Source: Reticulitermes lucifugus
Taxonomy: Eukaryota; Arthropoda; Insecta; Blattodea; Rhinotermitidae
Length of the DNA: 64,000 nucleotides
Assembly: GCA_026260175.1 (NCBI GenBank)
Contig: JAKCWW010000069.1
Coordinates: 52,219 to 116,218, forward strand
Reading direction: 5' to 3'
Shown: piece by piece, positions 22,791 through 34,655 of the stretch
Position numbering within the stretch: position 1 is the stretch's first letter
How the letters are laid out: each line of letters begins with the position of its first letter
Notes under the pieces: generated by a model
What the model was told of the DNA's origin: nothing
The model's database searches: none
What the model saw: only the letters and a program-made list of their open reading frames with translations
Translations under genes and position numbers: made by a program

Positions 22791-25515
22791 AATCGACATT
22801 GTAGTTTCATGGAACACTGTGCTCTTCTGTTTCGCCGTTAGGCTCCCCTTATATTTTGAGATTCATTACTTTAATTATACTTTGACCAAACCACAGTTAA
22901 CAGTATAGGCGATTGTTCTGCAGTAGGATCTGATGGGATTGTGAAATATTCCTCCACTCCAATGAGATGCTAAATTCGTATCTACTGGTTACTGCTAGAG
23001 ACCGTGATAATTGTAGTGAACCTTTCAGTAAATTAAATTTTGAAATTTGTTGAGATTAAATTCAAATACACCTGCCCTGTCTATTTTTATGACTCCTGCG
23101 TGCAAGGTAATAACAAGTTATGAAATCGGTCAGAACAAACACTCGCGCGCTCTGGTACACACACGCACGCGCGCGCGCGAACACACACATAGAGTTATGC
23201 TTCCTGAACTCTTGACTTGCTGTTTGGATGAATTTCCAGTTCCAGGCCGTGATAATGTGACTATATGCAAATAGATACTGCTGTTCCTGTTCGCGCACAC
23301 GAGCTCTTGTGTTTGCTTCCCTATTGACTCTATCCACTTTTTTTTTACATGTACTGCGGGAGGTCTTGTCTCTTTCAGTTTACAGTGAATTGGCATTGAA
23401 ATCAGAGGCTAACAAAAGGCTTTTGCAATGGGCGTATCTAGGCGCTTCCCCCCGCTCCATACTACAGCCTGTGTGAGCAATGGTGCTGGTGGGAAAGCTA
23501 TGTAAACGTGTTACAGACAGACAAGAGAAAAGGAGCCTAATTACATTTTGAGGTAACTCGCTGGGAGTGGAATGGGACGAGACGGGATGGAACCTGGCCC
23601 GGAATGTATGCATCATGCAGATCGTATTTTAATGCAATTCCATTCATTATTCTGCGACTGCCATTAACACAGTACAGTCCGTCCCCCCGCCCTCTGGTAT
23701 AAGCAGGGTATCACGTAAATAGACATGTTCTAAATAGACAAATTCGGCCAGTATGTTAATATAAACCAAGTTGCGGTTTTGGCCCGAATTATGTGTTTTT
23801 AGTTGAAAGAAATTGACTGTGATGAGCGGAGTGTTGGCGTAAGTAGGTTTCGTGGGATTTTAAATTTTCGTGATATGGCCCCCATAATCATTGCTTTTTT
23901 ATGCATTTACCCACTACTCTGCCAGTGTGGGCGGAATGAACTTGCGTCTAACCCTTTCAAGACCGAAGAAATAAAAGCGCGTTTCTTACCCATGATCCCG
24001 ATTCCCGAAAGAGAATTGTATTTTATTTTACGCTTTCCAGAATTCGCCAGCTCGTCCTTCTGATATGAACAACATCGAAATTGGAGACTGAGTTTTTTTC
24101 TAAATTATGTATCAAATTCGGTTCCTACCTCACAAAGAACATAATCCGTGCCCATTATAAAGACCAGTCCGTTAGTGCTGTTCAGGGAAGTAATCTGTAT
24201 TTATGTTGAGCATCATATGTTACACAAGTGTACAGGGATCCTGGCTGTTGCAGCAGGTGGTGCGTGTACTTATGTTTGGGCTTCGAACGGTCTAGGAATT
24301 CACGCAACAGTTGTTCTGCATGGCCATACAGACACTTGAATAACTGCTTAATTTATGACTTTATTTTCCTTGTGTCCGCAGAGTTTTACCCTATTACATT
24401 ACGATGCATGTTCGAAAATTTTTCTTTGTTTTGACTCCGATTAATGATTTAATACTTTAAATCTTTCACCTTTTTCGCTATGCGATTTTATTATCTGTAC
24501 CGAGATATTTTCAAATTTCAAATGACCGCATGAAAATTTTTAAGTAAGAACAGGTAATACAAATCGGTGTACATAAAAGCAGACCTAGCAAACGCAGAAC
24601 AATTTGCGGTCCAAGTCCGAAATGCAGCTTGACAGTTCGGCTGCAACGTACAATGCCACATTCCCTCATCTTTCTTCATTTGTATATTTCTCAACTTAGA
24701 AAAACGCAAGGATCTAAAATACTTTTCGTGTTTAACTTTGCAGGATTTATTTTGTGTATTATGCAATAAGAATTATAAGCAGAGCAGTACAACGTTCTTT
24801 AGCTATCATAACGTGAGCGGGCCACATCATAAAAACGGTAAACATGTTGCACAGGCCTCATATAAGGAATGAAGGTGACTCTAACATACGTACGTAAATA
24901 TTATCTCATCAAGCTAATGTAAATGTTATAAATTTGTTTTAAAATAACATGAAATTTCATACAAAATTGGCAGCTGTTTAATATGCTTCTTCTTCACCTT
25001 AATTTAAGATGTATTATGGAAATAGATGAATGTGAACTGAACTAAATTGAAAATGAATGAGGTTTAGGCTTACCAGAGTTTGTAATTGTGTGGTTCTTAA
25101 TATATACATTTCCGGTTTGCGGTATTATAGGCCAGCGGTGTGATGCTGTATGGTGAGGGATATGTTCAGCGGCACTGGGTCGAACAGAAGTGAGCGTTAC
25201 GATTGCCGATCGTGATTCAAAGTGTGTCACGTTGCTTACAGCTTCATCCATTTAAGTAATGTCCTGCGTGAGAAGCTGGCAGTTCCTCCGCTACTAAGAA
25301 GGGTTTAGTTTTTTTAATCTACAGACCTCTTTTTGTTAATTTCATTTTTACAAAGAAGAGTCACAAAATTGTTCCTGTAACCAATTTAGCTAACTTGTGC
25401 GTGAAATATAAGTTAAAGAGACGGAAATATATGTAGCGTTAGTGAAAAAACTAAAAAAACACTATGTCTGATTGTGAGCTGGTTACAGCAGGATATACTT
25501 CGGTCGTTTGTGATT
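22791..25515. other. Unassigned sequence with an alternating (AC/GC)n patch
   Basis: Contains ACACACGCACGCGCGCGCGCGAACACACAC-type alternating purine-pyrimidine DNA at 23157-23190, a potential Z-DNA tract. Otherwise no element or coding frame recognised; open stretches are at most 91 codons and overlap on both strands. Confidence 0.5.
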
Positions 25516-25750
25516 TTAAGTTGTGTATAAAGAGTTCAGGTAGTCTATAGTGTAATTTCCGATTTGTTGGACCAGGGGGTTAGAATGGGATGGGCAGTTA
25601 GCAAAGTATTTGACTGTAAGTTGGTGGATGAAGTCTCGGATGGGTTCAGTATTAAGTGTGTCGTGCAAATGGGAGATGGGAGTACCTCTGGGATAGGCAC
25701 CGATCATTCGTAAGCTCTTTTTTGGGAGACTTGGAGTTTCAGGTAGTTTG
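25516..25750 (-). pseudogene. Jockey-type reverse transcriptase C-terminal fragment
   Basis: The minus strand is open from 25707 to a stop at 25516. It encodes R-M-I-G-A-Y-P-R-G-T-P-I-S, then LHDTLNTEPI, FIHQLTVKYFANCPSH and NPLVQQIGNY. This order (R-M-I-x-x-A-P/Y, an L-H-x-D/x-L helix, I/F-x-x-L-x-x-K-F/Y, N-P-L-V) is the C-terminal end of jockey-like ORF2 proteins. Upstream, around 25708-25750, the frame shifts near an AAAAAA run. The polymerase and endonuclease domains are absent. It is a different family from the tails with N-F-R-V-P. Confidence 0.7.
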
Positions 25751-25984
25751 AATTACATGTGGTATTGCAGACAGGGGCGGCGTAACTAAGAACGGATCGG
25801 ATGAGTAATTTATATATAAGAAGGGTTCCACGCCGTTATCGAAACAGAAAATTCATTAAAATATTCACAGAATTTTGTAGTGGATCATTCCCCGTGCCAG
25901 ACACATCCAGTCCGCTACTTGTCCCTATTCAATCGACCCTATAAGACATTTATCATGTTAACATACCATTTTTTGTCCTCCCGT

Positions 25985-26225
25985 GTACTGAGGTCACAAA
26001 AGTTGTGTTTTCCTTTCAGGTTTTCCGAATAAAATGTGCGCCTCTCTCATTTCCGCCAAGCTTGAAGTATGTCCTTCCCCACATCTGGTCCTCCTTGATT
26101 TTATTTCGCAATTAGTGTTTGGTAAAGAACACAAATAGTCTCCTTCTGCTATTTCCAACCTCTCAGGTTCAAATATTCGTCTCAACACTTTCTTCATGCC
26201 CGTCAGACTCTATTCTGCCCTCAGC
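25985..26225 (-). pseudogene. Reverse transcriptase C-terminal fragment, second family
   Basis: Minus-strand open stretch 25994-26197: V-L-R-R-I-F-x-P-E-R, a short spacer, Y-L-C-S-L-P-N-T, then IKSRRTRCGEGH, A-E-M-R, and G-K-P-E-R-K. This matches the known I-K-S-R-R-x-R-W-x-G-H-V and G-K-P-E-G-K-R-P segments that precede the N-I-K-M-D-L tail in insect non-LTR elements. It is therefore the part just upstream of the tails at 10921 and 30118. The W after R-x-R is replaced by C and the reading frame ends early, so it is dead. Confidence 0.75.
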
Positions 26226-26378
26226 TTGAGCTTATCCACTTAAATCTGTAGAATAAGAATGATTCACCACGGACGTTACGTACTTTTGTACGAAATAGTA
26301 GGCCTGTAGAAATCTAAATATACGTCACATGACAGGTGAATTCTACTTAATTGCAGGTCCAGTGCATTCTCATGATAA

Positions 26379-26540
26379 AGTTAAAGGTAGACTTGTCTCT
26401 GTCCGTGCCATGAAGGCATGCATGGGGACCAGAGGTGTAGTTCCATTCATTCATAACCTCGGTACTAGATGAAGGTGAGTGGTCAAGTTTACGCCGCGGC
26501 CGCTTTACCCCCGAGAACGAACCCCGGTACCCATTGAATT
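26379..26540 (-). mobile_element. SINE-B copy, 3' half
   Basis: Minus-strand SINE-B body from TACCGGGGTTCGTTCTCGGG and GGTAAAGCGGCCG through TGACCACTCACCTTCATCTA to GCATGCCTTCATGGCACGG. The head and B-box are missing. Confidence 0.75.
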
Positions 26541-26647
26541 CTCATGTCAATAAGTTATTTAACATATACTCATGATGTCTTAAATAATTTAATGACATGA
26601 TAGTTGAAGTGCAGACTCGTTAAGTGTATACTCCGCATTATATCAAG

Positions 26648-26895
26648 CACCAAATGATCAGGGGTAGCTCAGTCAGTATCGTGACTATGGTTAAGTACTG
26701 TCCAAAAACGATTCATTTTCCGCTCGAGGAAGGGACGTTTCTGTTCTTCGTAAGGCCAAAGCAGGCTCTGGGGCTCATTCAGCCAATGAGCACTGGGGTA
26801 AAGGGCCTGAGCGTGAGTTTGCCTACTGACCTGCATCTAATATCGAGCTTAACAGTGCATGGAATAAAAGGCCTATTTACATTCCTTCATACTTT
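26648..26895 (+). mobile_element. tRNA-headed SINE related to SINE-B, diverged
   Basis: The head GGGGTAGCTCAGTCAGTATC resembles a tRNA A-box region; the middle contains AAGCAGGCTCTGGGGCTCA and CAATGAGCACTGGGGTAAAG, which align with the GGTTCCCACCCAGTCTCC...GGGGTAAAGCGG block of SINE-B. The open plus-strand stretch 26624-26935 (103 codons) translates this SINE and gives the well-known pseudo-peptide starting G-S-S-V-S-I-V-T; it is not a gene. Confidence 0.55.
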
Positions 26896-28059
26896 CCCAG
26901 GCAGTGATGCTAAATCCATAGCGCAGGGTCCTTGAGAAGCTAACAGTAACCCGGTTATGTACACGTCTAAATGTGCTTGCAGAGAAGGACTGCTCAACCT
27001 GTTATGTGGTGCAGGAAATTTTGGCAACATGTGGTCTGCATGCGGGCTACATGAAATTAAACGCACAAAATGAAGAACGAATAGTGTACTTAGAATTGTG
27101 TGCATAATTTTACTGTGTATTTTTCTACACATCATGTGCAGTGAAAAATATATTGCTAATACTAGGAAACATTTATAAAAGAAGTGCAATTGACAACCTA
27201 GGCTAGGGTGTCGCTATTTTTACACATTTTTACAAAACGAAATAGTAACGCAATGTAGGTTTTCATAAATAAACAGCTCATAAATTTTCAAAATTGCTTC
27301 CACGTTCTATCTCCGCTTTGCCAGGGAAAGGGTTAAAAGACGTTTTCGCATTTCGGATGTCTCCACGGACAACATCACACAGTTTCGTTGAGCTACGGGT
27401 TGAGCGGGTCAGTTGTTGTGATTACAGGAACTTGTATTTGGGGTGTAAGGTACAAAGAGCCTAATTTGTTTAAATTTCGTTAGCATTTGTGCATACGCCG
27501 GTTTAAGGTTTTTCACATATTACGCAAACTATTAAATTTCCTGAAGACAACCTTATAGAATGTGAGTGTACTTTGTCCCCAGTTTTCGCTTATCCAATTT
27601 GGGTCCAGAGCAGCGTAATAGGCTCTCTTCAGTAATGTATACCTGTCATTCAAATGCAGAACGGAGAGGGCGAAATGTTGCTATTGATACGTATGTTAGG
27701 GTAATTCGAGCATTGTGCTCGCTGCTTCGTGTCGCGGCTCGCTGTGGCTGCAGCTCTCTAAGTGGGTGGAATTATACGAAATAGGATCGACATGGTATGT
27801 GCTGCACTGTAAATCCATGACCCATGGTCCAAACTACTGCACGCTGGGGAGATTTTGTTTTGTTTTATAGGCCAGTGTAAAGTTAATGATGTTGGGTCCC
27901 TGTTCTGGGATTTATTCTTCCTCTTCTTCATTAATGTTGCAATAGGACAGGAGATTTGTTCAGAACCGCAACTATTGACGTAGTGAAATATAAATTCACA
28001 TTTGGAACTTGTACTTGAACTTGTGGTTTGGTAACTAACGCCACGAATCAGTTTTAAGA
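26896..28059. other. Unassigned sequence
   Basis: The 100-codon minus-strand stretch 26887-27189 has a hydrophobic start but no domain. No shared repeat recognised. Confidence 0.45.
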
Positions 28060-28165
28060 TACTGATAGTTGCTCAGCTGGTCAGCAATTTACCCGCGTTC
28101 TGTGGAACCCGAAAGTTTACTACGGTTTTCAAAACAGCCCCTCACTTGAATTTGTCTTTACAGAA
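28060..28165 (-). pseudogene. Non-LTR retrotransposon tail fragment
   Basis: Minus-strand sequence encodes K-T-V-V-N-F-R-V-P, then CCACAGAACGCGGGTAAATTG. It corresponds to the last ~12 codons and the start of the 3' non-coding end of the tails at 10921 and 30118. Confidence 0.5.
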
Positions 28166-28377
28166 TCTGCCACAGTTTGCGTACTCCAGTGCAATTTCTC
28201 ATCCATCAGTATTTACAATGAGGATTTAACCCAATATGCGTGGGCTGCCCTTTGTCGGCTGTTCTCAAGTGCTTATTCAACATTCGCTGTAGTGAGAAAT
28301 TTAATTTTTATTTGAGATGAATGAGCTTTGAATTCTTCTCTGTTTCTTTTGTAGGTCTACTTGCAGTATTCAAATTA

Positions 28378-28526
28378 CGGTCAAACCCGATATAACGACA
28401 TCGGTTTATACGACACCTCATCTATAGCGTCAGATATTTTGCGATACCAATTAATTTCTCCCCGTTAACCGTAACATTATGCTCCTCGATTATAACGACA
28501 CATGACGTTATAACCGTGATCGACTG
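28378..28526 (+). mobile_element. Pogo/Tigger-like MITE, copy 2
   Basis: 149 bp between TA dinucleotides at 28376-28377 and 28527-28528. Ends: CGGTCAAACCCGATATAACG and, from the other side, CAGTCGATCACGGTTATAAC. Interior matches copies 1 and 3 (GACATCGGTTTATACGACAC, TCTATAGCGTCAGATATT, CCCCGTTAACC). A short internal deletion compared with copy 1. Confidence 0.8.
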
Positions 28527-28689
28527 TAGTATTTGTCATTCACAGGCGATTTTCTAAACGTAATTGATATTTGACAGTGATATTTGTAGAATTCTTATAA
28601 AAGTAAGTCCATTGCGTTTTTACTACCACAGATGTACGGAATCAGTATAAGTTCATTGACACTGAACTTTACAGTTGAATATTTAGTAT

Positions 28690-28880
28690 GTTGCTACTTA
28701 TGATCCTGAGTTCAAATCTCGGCCATAACACTAGCTATCATGCCACATTTTCGTGATTCTCCCGGGGAAATTCTGCGGTAGTAGACTTGCCTCTTATTGG
28801 CCCGAACGGTGGCCTACGTTAAATTAGGTCAGTATGTGTCCTTCCTTATTCTGTCCAATTAACGATCCTTCAATTGCTCT
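28690..28880 (+). mobile_element. Possible SINE-like fragment (family E)
   Basis: GAGTTCAAATCTCGGCC has a B-box shape and is followed by GTGATTCTCCCGGGGAAATT, a layout seen in tRNA-derived repeats. No second copy is in the window, so the call rests on form alone. Confidence 0.3.
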
Positions 28881-29021
28881 GTCATCCGACGGAACTAGTC
28901 AACTGAAACAATCACTACATAAATGCGGAATAAATAACAGCTATTCATTGATCCATCAGTCGAGTAATAAGACTTTGTTTTATGAAACGGAATTTTTCTG
29001 TTTATTTCAAGTTCTTTAGTT

Positions 29022-29235
29022 GGTACGAAGTGCGTGCCATTACTCAGACGGTTGGTCGCCAGCCTTTCACCGCAGAAGCCCAGATTTGATTCCAGGCCAC
29101 TGTGTGGGATTTGTGGCGGACATAGTGGCGCTGGGTGAGGGTTTTCTTCGACTACTTCGATTTTCCATGTCAGTTATCATTCCACCAGCTCCATACTCAT
29201 GTATCATTCGTCTGTCACTCATCTTAGTAATTGAC
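29022..29235 (+). mobile_element. SINE-C copy
   Basis: Head GTGCGTGCCATTACTCAGAC-GGTTGGTCGCC, decayed B-box GATTTGATTCCAGGCC (29083-29098), body TTGTGGCGGACATAGTGGCG, CTGGGTGAGGGTTTTCTTCG, ACTACTTCGATTTTCCATGTC, CCACCAGCTCC. The head matches the copy at 40830 and the body matches 22636-22790, so this copy links the two. The 79-codon open stretch over it is a translation of the SINE. Confidence 0.75.
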
Positions 29236-30117
29236 ATCTCCATAAAGAAAACACTTTAAAATATTGTGATTTTATTTATGTGAGTGTATTTAACTTCACC
29301 TGCCCTTGAAAGTTTTCTTTTCTGTTTTCTCCCCGAAGTTTAGTATTGAGTTACTGTTCATTGAAAATTTTTCCAGTGGAACAATGTGTATTTTGTGAAC
29401 CAGGCCTACCCTTCTACACAATACCACACATTTAAGTATCTTTGTCATCATAGTACATGTTTAAAAAATATTTGGTTACAGTTTAGGGAGAAATTCTACT
29501 ATAGTTACATAATTTGTTGTTTTGGATTCATAGGAAAAGAATGTACTCGTATGTCAAAAATTCTTTTAACTCTTTTCTTTACAGGAGAGTTGATATGGAG
29601 GTGTGGGGGGGGGGAAATGAGGGAAGCTGAAGAATCTTATTTGGTTTTTATTCTCGTTTTACCTCAAGGTGTATGAGATGGCCGTAGTGTGATAACGTGC
29701 AGCCACCGCTGTGACATTGTTATTATGGACACACACACACATACCACGGCTTAACTCAGGCGAGTTCTAACAAGCATCTCAAGTTTTTACTCATAGGAAT
29801 ACCTAGCCTTCTTCATCTCGGGTTTCTTGTTCTCAGCCTCCCGTGGTCGAGTTGCAATGTTGCTACAGCAATCACAAACTGAAGATCTACATAAATATTC
29901 AACGTTACGCTACAGGATGCTCCTTCAGAAGTTTGTCGTCATTCGGGTAATGCAGAATTGCCCGCTTTCAGGCCACGGAATTCGAATGTACGATATTGCT
30001 CTTAATAGCTTGAAGACTGAAATTTATCTCAATTATATAGTTTCTGTTACTCCAAAAACTCACTCTACGTCCAATATTTAGGGAAGTAATCGGTGTTTAT
30101 TGTGAAACTTCATTGAA
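29236..30117. other. Unassigned sequence with short G run and (AC)n
   Basis: G9-10 run at 29604-29613 and (AC)6 at 29730-29741. Open stretches of 96 and 84 codons are unrecognised. Confidence 0.5.
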
Positions 30118-30402
30118 CAGAGTCCTTCTTGAGAAGCTAATAAGTCTTAAACAAGTAAAGAAATCCCCTGCATTTTATGTAACCCGGAAGTTCATTACCG
30201 CATTCACAAAAGCCGACCGCCTTTCCCTGTCCTGAGCCACATCAATCCAGTCTATGCCCCCATCCCGCTTCTTGAAAATCCATTTTAATATTATCCTCCC
30301 ATCTATGACGAGATCTTTCAAGTGGTCTCTTTCCCTTGGGTTTCCCAGGCAAAACCCTGTATGCACCTCTATGTGAAAATCGTATGGCATACATACAGAC
30401 AT
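30118..30402 (-). pseudogene. Non-LTR retrotransposon tail, best-preserved copy
   Basis: The minus strand is open from 30402 to 30175 (75 codons). It contains [14 protein letters not shown], then [13 protein letters not shown] and [10 protein letters not shown], and stops two codons later. This is the conserved C-terminal end of an insect non-LTR reverse transcriptase ORF. After the stop the non-coding end (GGGGATTTCTTTAC, CTTATTAGCTTCTCAAGAAG) is shared with 20071-20215. Only this tail is present, as expected for a 5'-truncated LINE insertion. The N-terminal part of the open stretch includes an N-I-K-M-like position changed to I-I-L-K-W-I, so it is not intact. Confidence 0.8.
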
Positions 30403-30595
30403 GTGCGTAAGGCGAGAAGTTCTTTAGATGTTACTGAAGGTGTTGAATGTAGTTACGATAGGGCTTTAACTGGTTGAAAGCCCACCCACCATTAGACCTA
30501 ATTCGCCCTCCGGCCCATAAATTAACTCCCTCTTTGTCTAAGATTGAATTATGTTACCCTATTATCTACGCCAAGAAACCTGTACAGCTTAATGA

Positions 30596-30775
30596 GTATA
30601 TTGACTAGGCTACGGGCTGAACGAGCCGGAGTTTGTTTCTGGCAGGTGCAAGAAATTTTTCTATTCTCCGAAACGTCCAGACCGGCTCTGCGTCCCGCCC
30701 AGTCTGTTATTCAGCGGGGACAAGAAGCTATTCTTCAGGGGCTAAAGTGACCGGCGCGTGAAGCCAACTGCTGTG
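30596..30775 (+). mobile_element. SINE-B copy
   Basis: ACTAGGCTACGGGCTGAACG, a decayed B-box (CCGGAGTTTGTTTCTGGCAG), GAAACGTCCAGACCGGCTCTG, CCCGCCCAGTCTGTTATTCAG, GGGGCTAAAGTGACCGG. The A-box region is partly lost and the 3' third is missing. Confidence 0.75.
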
Positions 30776-31780
30776 TTTAATGCGTGAAACGATACCTCAA
30801 TTTCCCCATAAGCTTTCGTGGCTTTCCAGGGATAAATGTGACTTTTTACCATCTACGCCTAGGTCTCCTACCTGCTATTTTCTTTCAGGGTTTCAAAACT
30901 ACGTATAGCCTATTTTCATATGCATTTCCGATCCAATTCATTCGTGATTTCTCTGCTGGCTAAATTCAACTGGTTAGGTCGACATGTAGCGGCGGGTTCT
31001 TTTTACTAAAGAACATTTGCTGTCTATGAAAGGTAGGGAATTTGCTGATTAGCCAATCGACGTCTCGCTATGTACGAGGACTCTTCTTCTTGGGGTCAGT
31101 TAATTAGTTAGAAAGCAAGCAGTGTGTCATATATTTTCGTTTCCGTTAAAACTTGTAAATTTCATTTAGACATGCTTTCAGATTTACTTCGGTTCTTTTT
31201 TCAAACCATCCCTTATGCTGGGCCTTGATTTGATTGGCGATCATGCAATCGAAGCCAGTTTAATAGCGTAACAACATCTGAACATGTCCATGGCCTCCTG
31301 TGGTTATTTTTTCTGATGTTTCTTTGTTGAGGGACGGCAGAACGCAAGGAATGCGGGACCAGGACGAACCAAGTACCTGTACGACCCCCGCCCTTCCAGC
31401 TCCCTCCATAACTACTTGCGCTCTTGTCTTCTTTTGTCAGGAAAAAGTTCTTTTTACTCTCATTGTTGGTCTGCATGGCTGCTCTCCTCAGCACCCCCCC
31501 CCTCCCCCGTCCCAAATATCGTCTGGCCTGTGCATGATACAGGAATGGCAACCTGTCGTGTGTGTGTTTAAAATGCTGGAATGTTATGCGCGTATATGAC
31601 CTCTGCAGCATCACCTCCTGTCACGCCGTTATTCATGCTGTGCTGTTCGTTTTCTGATTCCTTAAATCTTCAGGTTTTTCCTATTTTCTTTGTGTTGTCT
31701 TGTTTTCTGTCTAGTTTTTATTGCTGTCTTTATTCTCTCAAAATATTTGTCGTGTGCGTATGTTCTAAACTCTACACGAT

Positions 31781-31921
31781 TTTAAAGTTGAGGTATTTTG
31801 GGATGTTACGCCATATAGAGTCGTGTTACCGACGTTTCGAAAACACCACGATCCTTTGAAACGCTGGTGACTATTTGCCAGTCGGGAAGGCGTTGCATCC
31901 CAGAAGATTTGAGTGTTCAGA
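31781..31921. repeat. Foldback element
   Basis: Inverted arms: GGTATTTTGGGATGTTACGCC on the left and GGCGTTGCATCCCAGAAGATTT on the right. The interior contains CGACGTTTCGAAAACACC and GATCCTTTGAAACGCTGGTG, each half carrying a GAAAC-type motif in opposite orientation. The preceding T-rich stretch makes an accidental hydrophobic open frame (31581-31859). Confidence 0.65.
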
Positions 31922-33100
31922 AAAACCGCTGTGAGAACCTAAAATCTCACATTGTCCCTCATTCTTTATCTGGAGTGCCGTGCGCTGTTGAAGTTAAATG
32001 TCCTTTCTAATCGAGATACGTCACTCGTACACATTTTAAGCTTGCTTTCCTCCCTAAAAGGGACAGGTAGTGAAGTAAGTTTTCAGATTAACATTCTGTA
32101 TGTGTGCGTTTCCCATTTCAAGTTTTGAACCAGATGACTGATTTTAAAGTAAGTTGGTATGAACTCTGTGCTAATGGATCACACCTCCATCGGCGTACTT
32201 TCATTACCTACAATCAGTAACTACATCATGGCAAACACGCGAACTTGTCAGATGGGAGCCACACTAGCGCCATTTACTATAGGGACTAGAAATGATGTAT
32301 AATAATATTTCACGGAAAAGTGTGAGACATGTGTTGCGGCAGTATTATTGTGTAATACATAATAGCAATATGTGGACCATAGAATTTTGTTTAGTTGTCA
32401 GTATAATGGCGGTAAACTAATGAAATACTGAAGCTGGGAATTTAAAATTGGTTTGACGTTAGAGCATAAGCACATGTTGTTTCAAACATTACATGACAAC
32501 AACTACAAACCTGGCGACGATTAGGCATTTTGCGGTCATATATGCAAATCATACGTGTCCGCTGTTCATTGATGACTCACAAGAAATAGAGACAATATTA
32601 ACGACAACAGATATGTGGAACTGTAAATGTCTGCAATAGAAAGTAAGTTTTGTGATCAGTTTCCAAATGCATGTTACTGTTTCACGCAGTTAATAGACAA
32701 TAGACCTGCACATGCTGTTATAATTCGAATTATTTACTTGCTCACATTTCATGTAGCGTTTCCTTATAAATAAATACATGAAATTTTCTGTGTCGTTGAT
32801 CCATTGAAATTTTTAACTACAGATGAACAAGCTGTAAGGAATAATTAATATCACAAACACCTTAAAAGCCGAAATTATTGCACACTGTGTTTAAAAATTC
32901 AATTTTTATTTCTCACAGAGGCAAGAATCTGTCTCCAGTATGAGAGCAAATCCATTAATCTTGTGTAAGGAAATTGTGGCTGTTTATTCTGGGAGTTAAA
33001 CAAAACACATAATAAGACTGCATAGGTACAATGCGGGTCTTGTGAACGTTAAACTTGTTGGCACGTACAGTTGTCACTGAGCTTTATAATTATTAAATAT
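31922..33100. other. Unassigned AT-rich sequence
   Basis: No open stretch over 60 codons on either strand in most of this interval, no recognised element. Confidence 0.5.
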
Positions 33101-33205
33101 TTTAAAGCCTGGCTGTTACTATAGGTACCACCGGCTTTTAACACTAAACACTCCATAATTTACCCACACAGTGTTATTTATATGTGCCGTATGATAAACA
33201 AGAAT
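33101..33205 (+). repeat. Dispersed repeat L, copy 2 (diverged)
   Basis: GGTACCACCGGCTTTTAACAC, then ACCCACACAGTGTTATTTAT and ATGTGCCGTATGATAAA, aligning in order with 17013-17115 and 57131-57240. Confidence 0.45.
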
Positions 33206-34288
33206 TATTTTTCTCTACAACCTTCACAAACTGTACTTTATAATGCTCACAGACTTTGTTCTCCATGCGGTAAGAACCAGACCTTTATATACATAATTTA
33301 GATTAATTTTAGTAGTCAAAAATTAATACGGCTATATGATTTTTTGACTGTCTCATCTCTGATTTGGTGGGAACAACTGCACAACTTTGCTGACTCACAG
33401 CTGAAAAACGTTGCATTTTGAAAAGATGGTGGCCCTTTATACTGAAATGACTCATTATGGGTTGAAACTTTCGTGAAATATTTTTAGTAGTTGAGTGACT
33501 TCTGCTAAGGTCAGATATGAGTGTTCTGGGATCATATTAATGTTGAGTCATTTGTTAGGCAACAGCAGTGTTGGTTGCTTACTTTTAAATACCGGACAGC
33601 ACTACAGCTCTCTTATTTCTTCGCTTTCGTGAAGCACATAATGGATAGACGATCGTTATTTCTATGATTTCTCCATCTTCACGCTCGTAACTTTTTGTCC
33701 TTGACCCTCGTTTACACCCCTTTATCATTCCACACGTCATCGTGATTGAAGATTTATATATATTTTTTTTGTCAGATCAAAATACAAATGCTATTGCTTT
33801 CCAAGACTCCGTGACTTGCATAATTCCTTCTATTGACGCAGGGCCCAACTTGAATCTTCCATTATTTGTTTTGTAGATTTCTGGGGGTCGTTCATTGACG
33901 TGCTATTGACTGATTCCGTCTGACATAGCACACTTTCTGAGCTAATGGAGATACAGTCTACCAAATGAGAATGGAATTGGCATGGGGCGATACAGTAACA
34001 CGAGAGGTGGCGTGGATGGGGGCTGAAGGAAACACAGAGGACTGAGAGAGATGAGACACATTTGAGCGTGATGTGTTTCAGCTAGCAGGCTTATAAAGCT
34101 TTCTTCGTAATTCGGGATGCATATATGATCCAGTGAGGATGTCAACGACTCTTACATGCAGCGTGGAGATTAATGGTGCAAGTGCAGTTAACGGCAGTAG
34201 CAAAGCACTGATGGAGCTTTCATAAACTATTGGTTCCTGGATTAAACGTTGCGATTTTTACTGCGTTTATTTACATGCTTGTAAAGGT
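33206..34288. other. Unassigned AT-rich sequence
   Basis: No recognised element; the 67-codon minus-strand stretch at 33942-34145 is unrecognised. Confidence 0.5.
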
Positions 34289-34500
34289 AAAATTCTCCCT
34301 AAAACGGGCCATGAAGGCCCAGAGGGGGAGTAGAGGTATAACTCTACTCTTTCTTTAACCCTGGCACTAGTTGAGGGTGTGTGGTTAACACCACGCCCCG
34401 GCCGCTTTAACCTCGGGAAAGAGACCCGGTACCCATTTTATAGAAGGCTGGGGGGGCACCAGGACCGGTCTGGACGGGTGCTGAAAACCTCGCCTGTAAT
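34289..34500 (-). mobile_element. SINE-B copy, lacking the tRNA head
   Basis: Minus strand: AGGTTTTCAGCACCCGTCCAG, ACCGGTCCTGGTGCCCCCCC, ATGGGTACCGGGTCTC, AAAGCGGCCGGGGCGTGG, then CTCTACTCCCCCTCTGGGCC and TTCATGGCCCG-type ending. It is closest in sequence to 47339-47485. Confidence 0.8.
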
Positions 34501-34604
34501 TTTTGCAATTTTAGCAAAGAATTTTAATTTTGTGTAAACTGAATATGATTTCTTTAATTGCTAAGCGGCCATAAATTTCTCAAGAAGGAATTTGGGCTAT
34601 AGAG

Positions 34605-34655
34605 GGAGTATAATATAGTATATTTTATTATATCATAGTATAGTATATTTCAAGG
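34605..34655 (+). repeat. Low-complexity TATAGTATATT repeat
   Basis: Irregular units of ATAGTATATTTTATTAT type; simple AT-rich sequence. Confidence 0.6.

Noticed and set aside
22422-22908. 139- and 84-codon plus-strand open stretches
   Set aside because: Much of their sequence is a translation of a SINE-C body fragment, also seen at 29022-29235.
23130-23396. Arg/Cys/Val-rich open stretches around an alternating CG run
   Set aside because: Produced by the (AC/GC)n tract on both strands.
26624-26935. 103-codon open stretch with a G-S-S-V-S-I-V-T start
   Set aside because: This pseudo-peptide is a known by-product of translating tRNA-headed SINEs; the DNA has the SINE layout.
31213-31614. 133-codon minus-strand stretch mirrored by a 99-codon plus-strand stretch
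   Set aside because: Open on both strands over the same DNA with a C-rich run in the middle; neither translation is recognisable.
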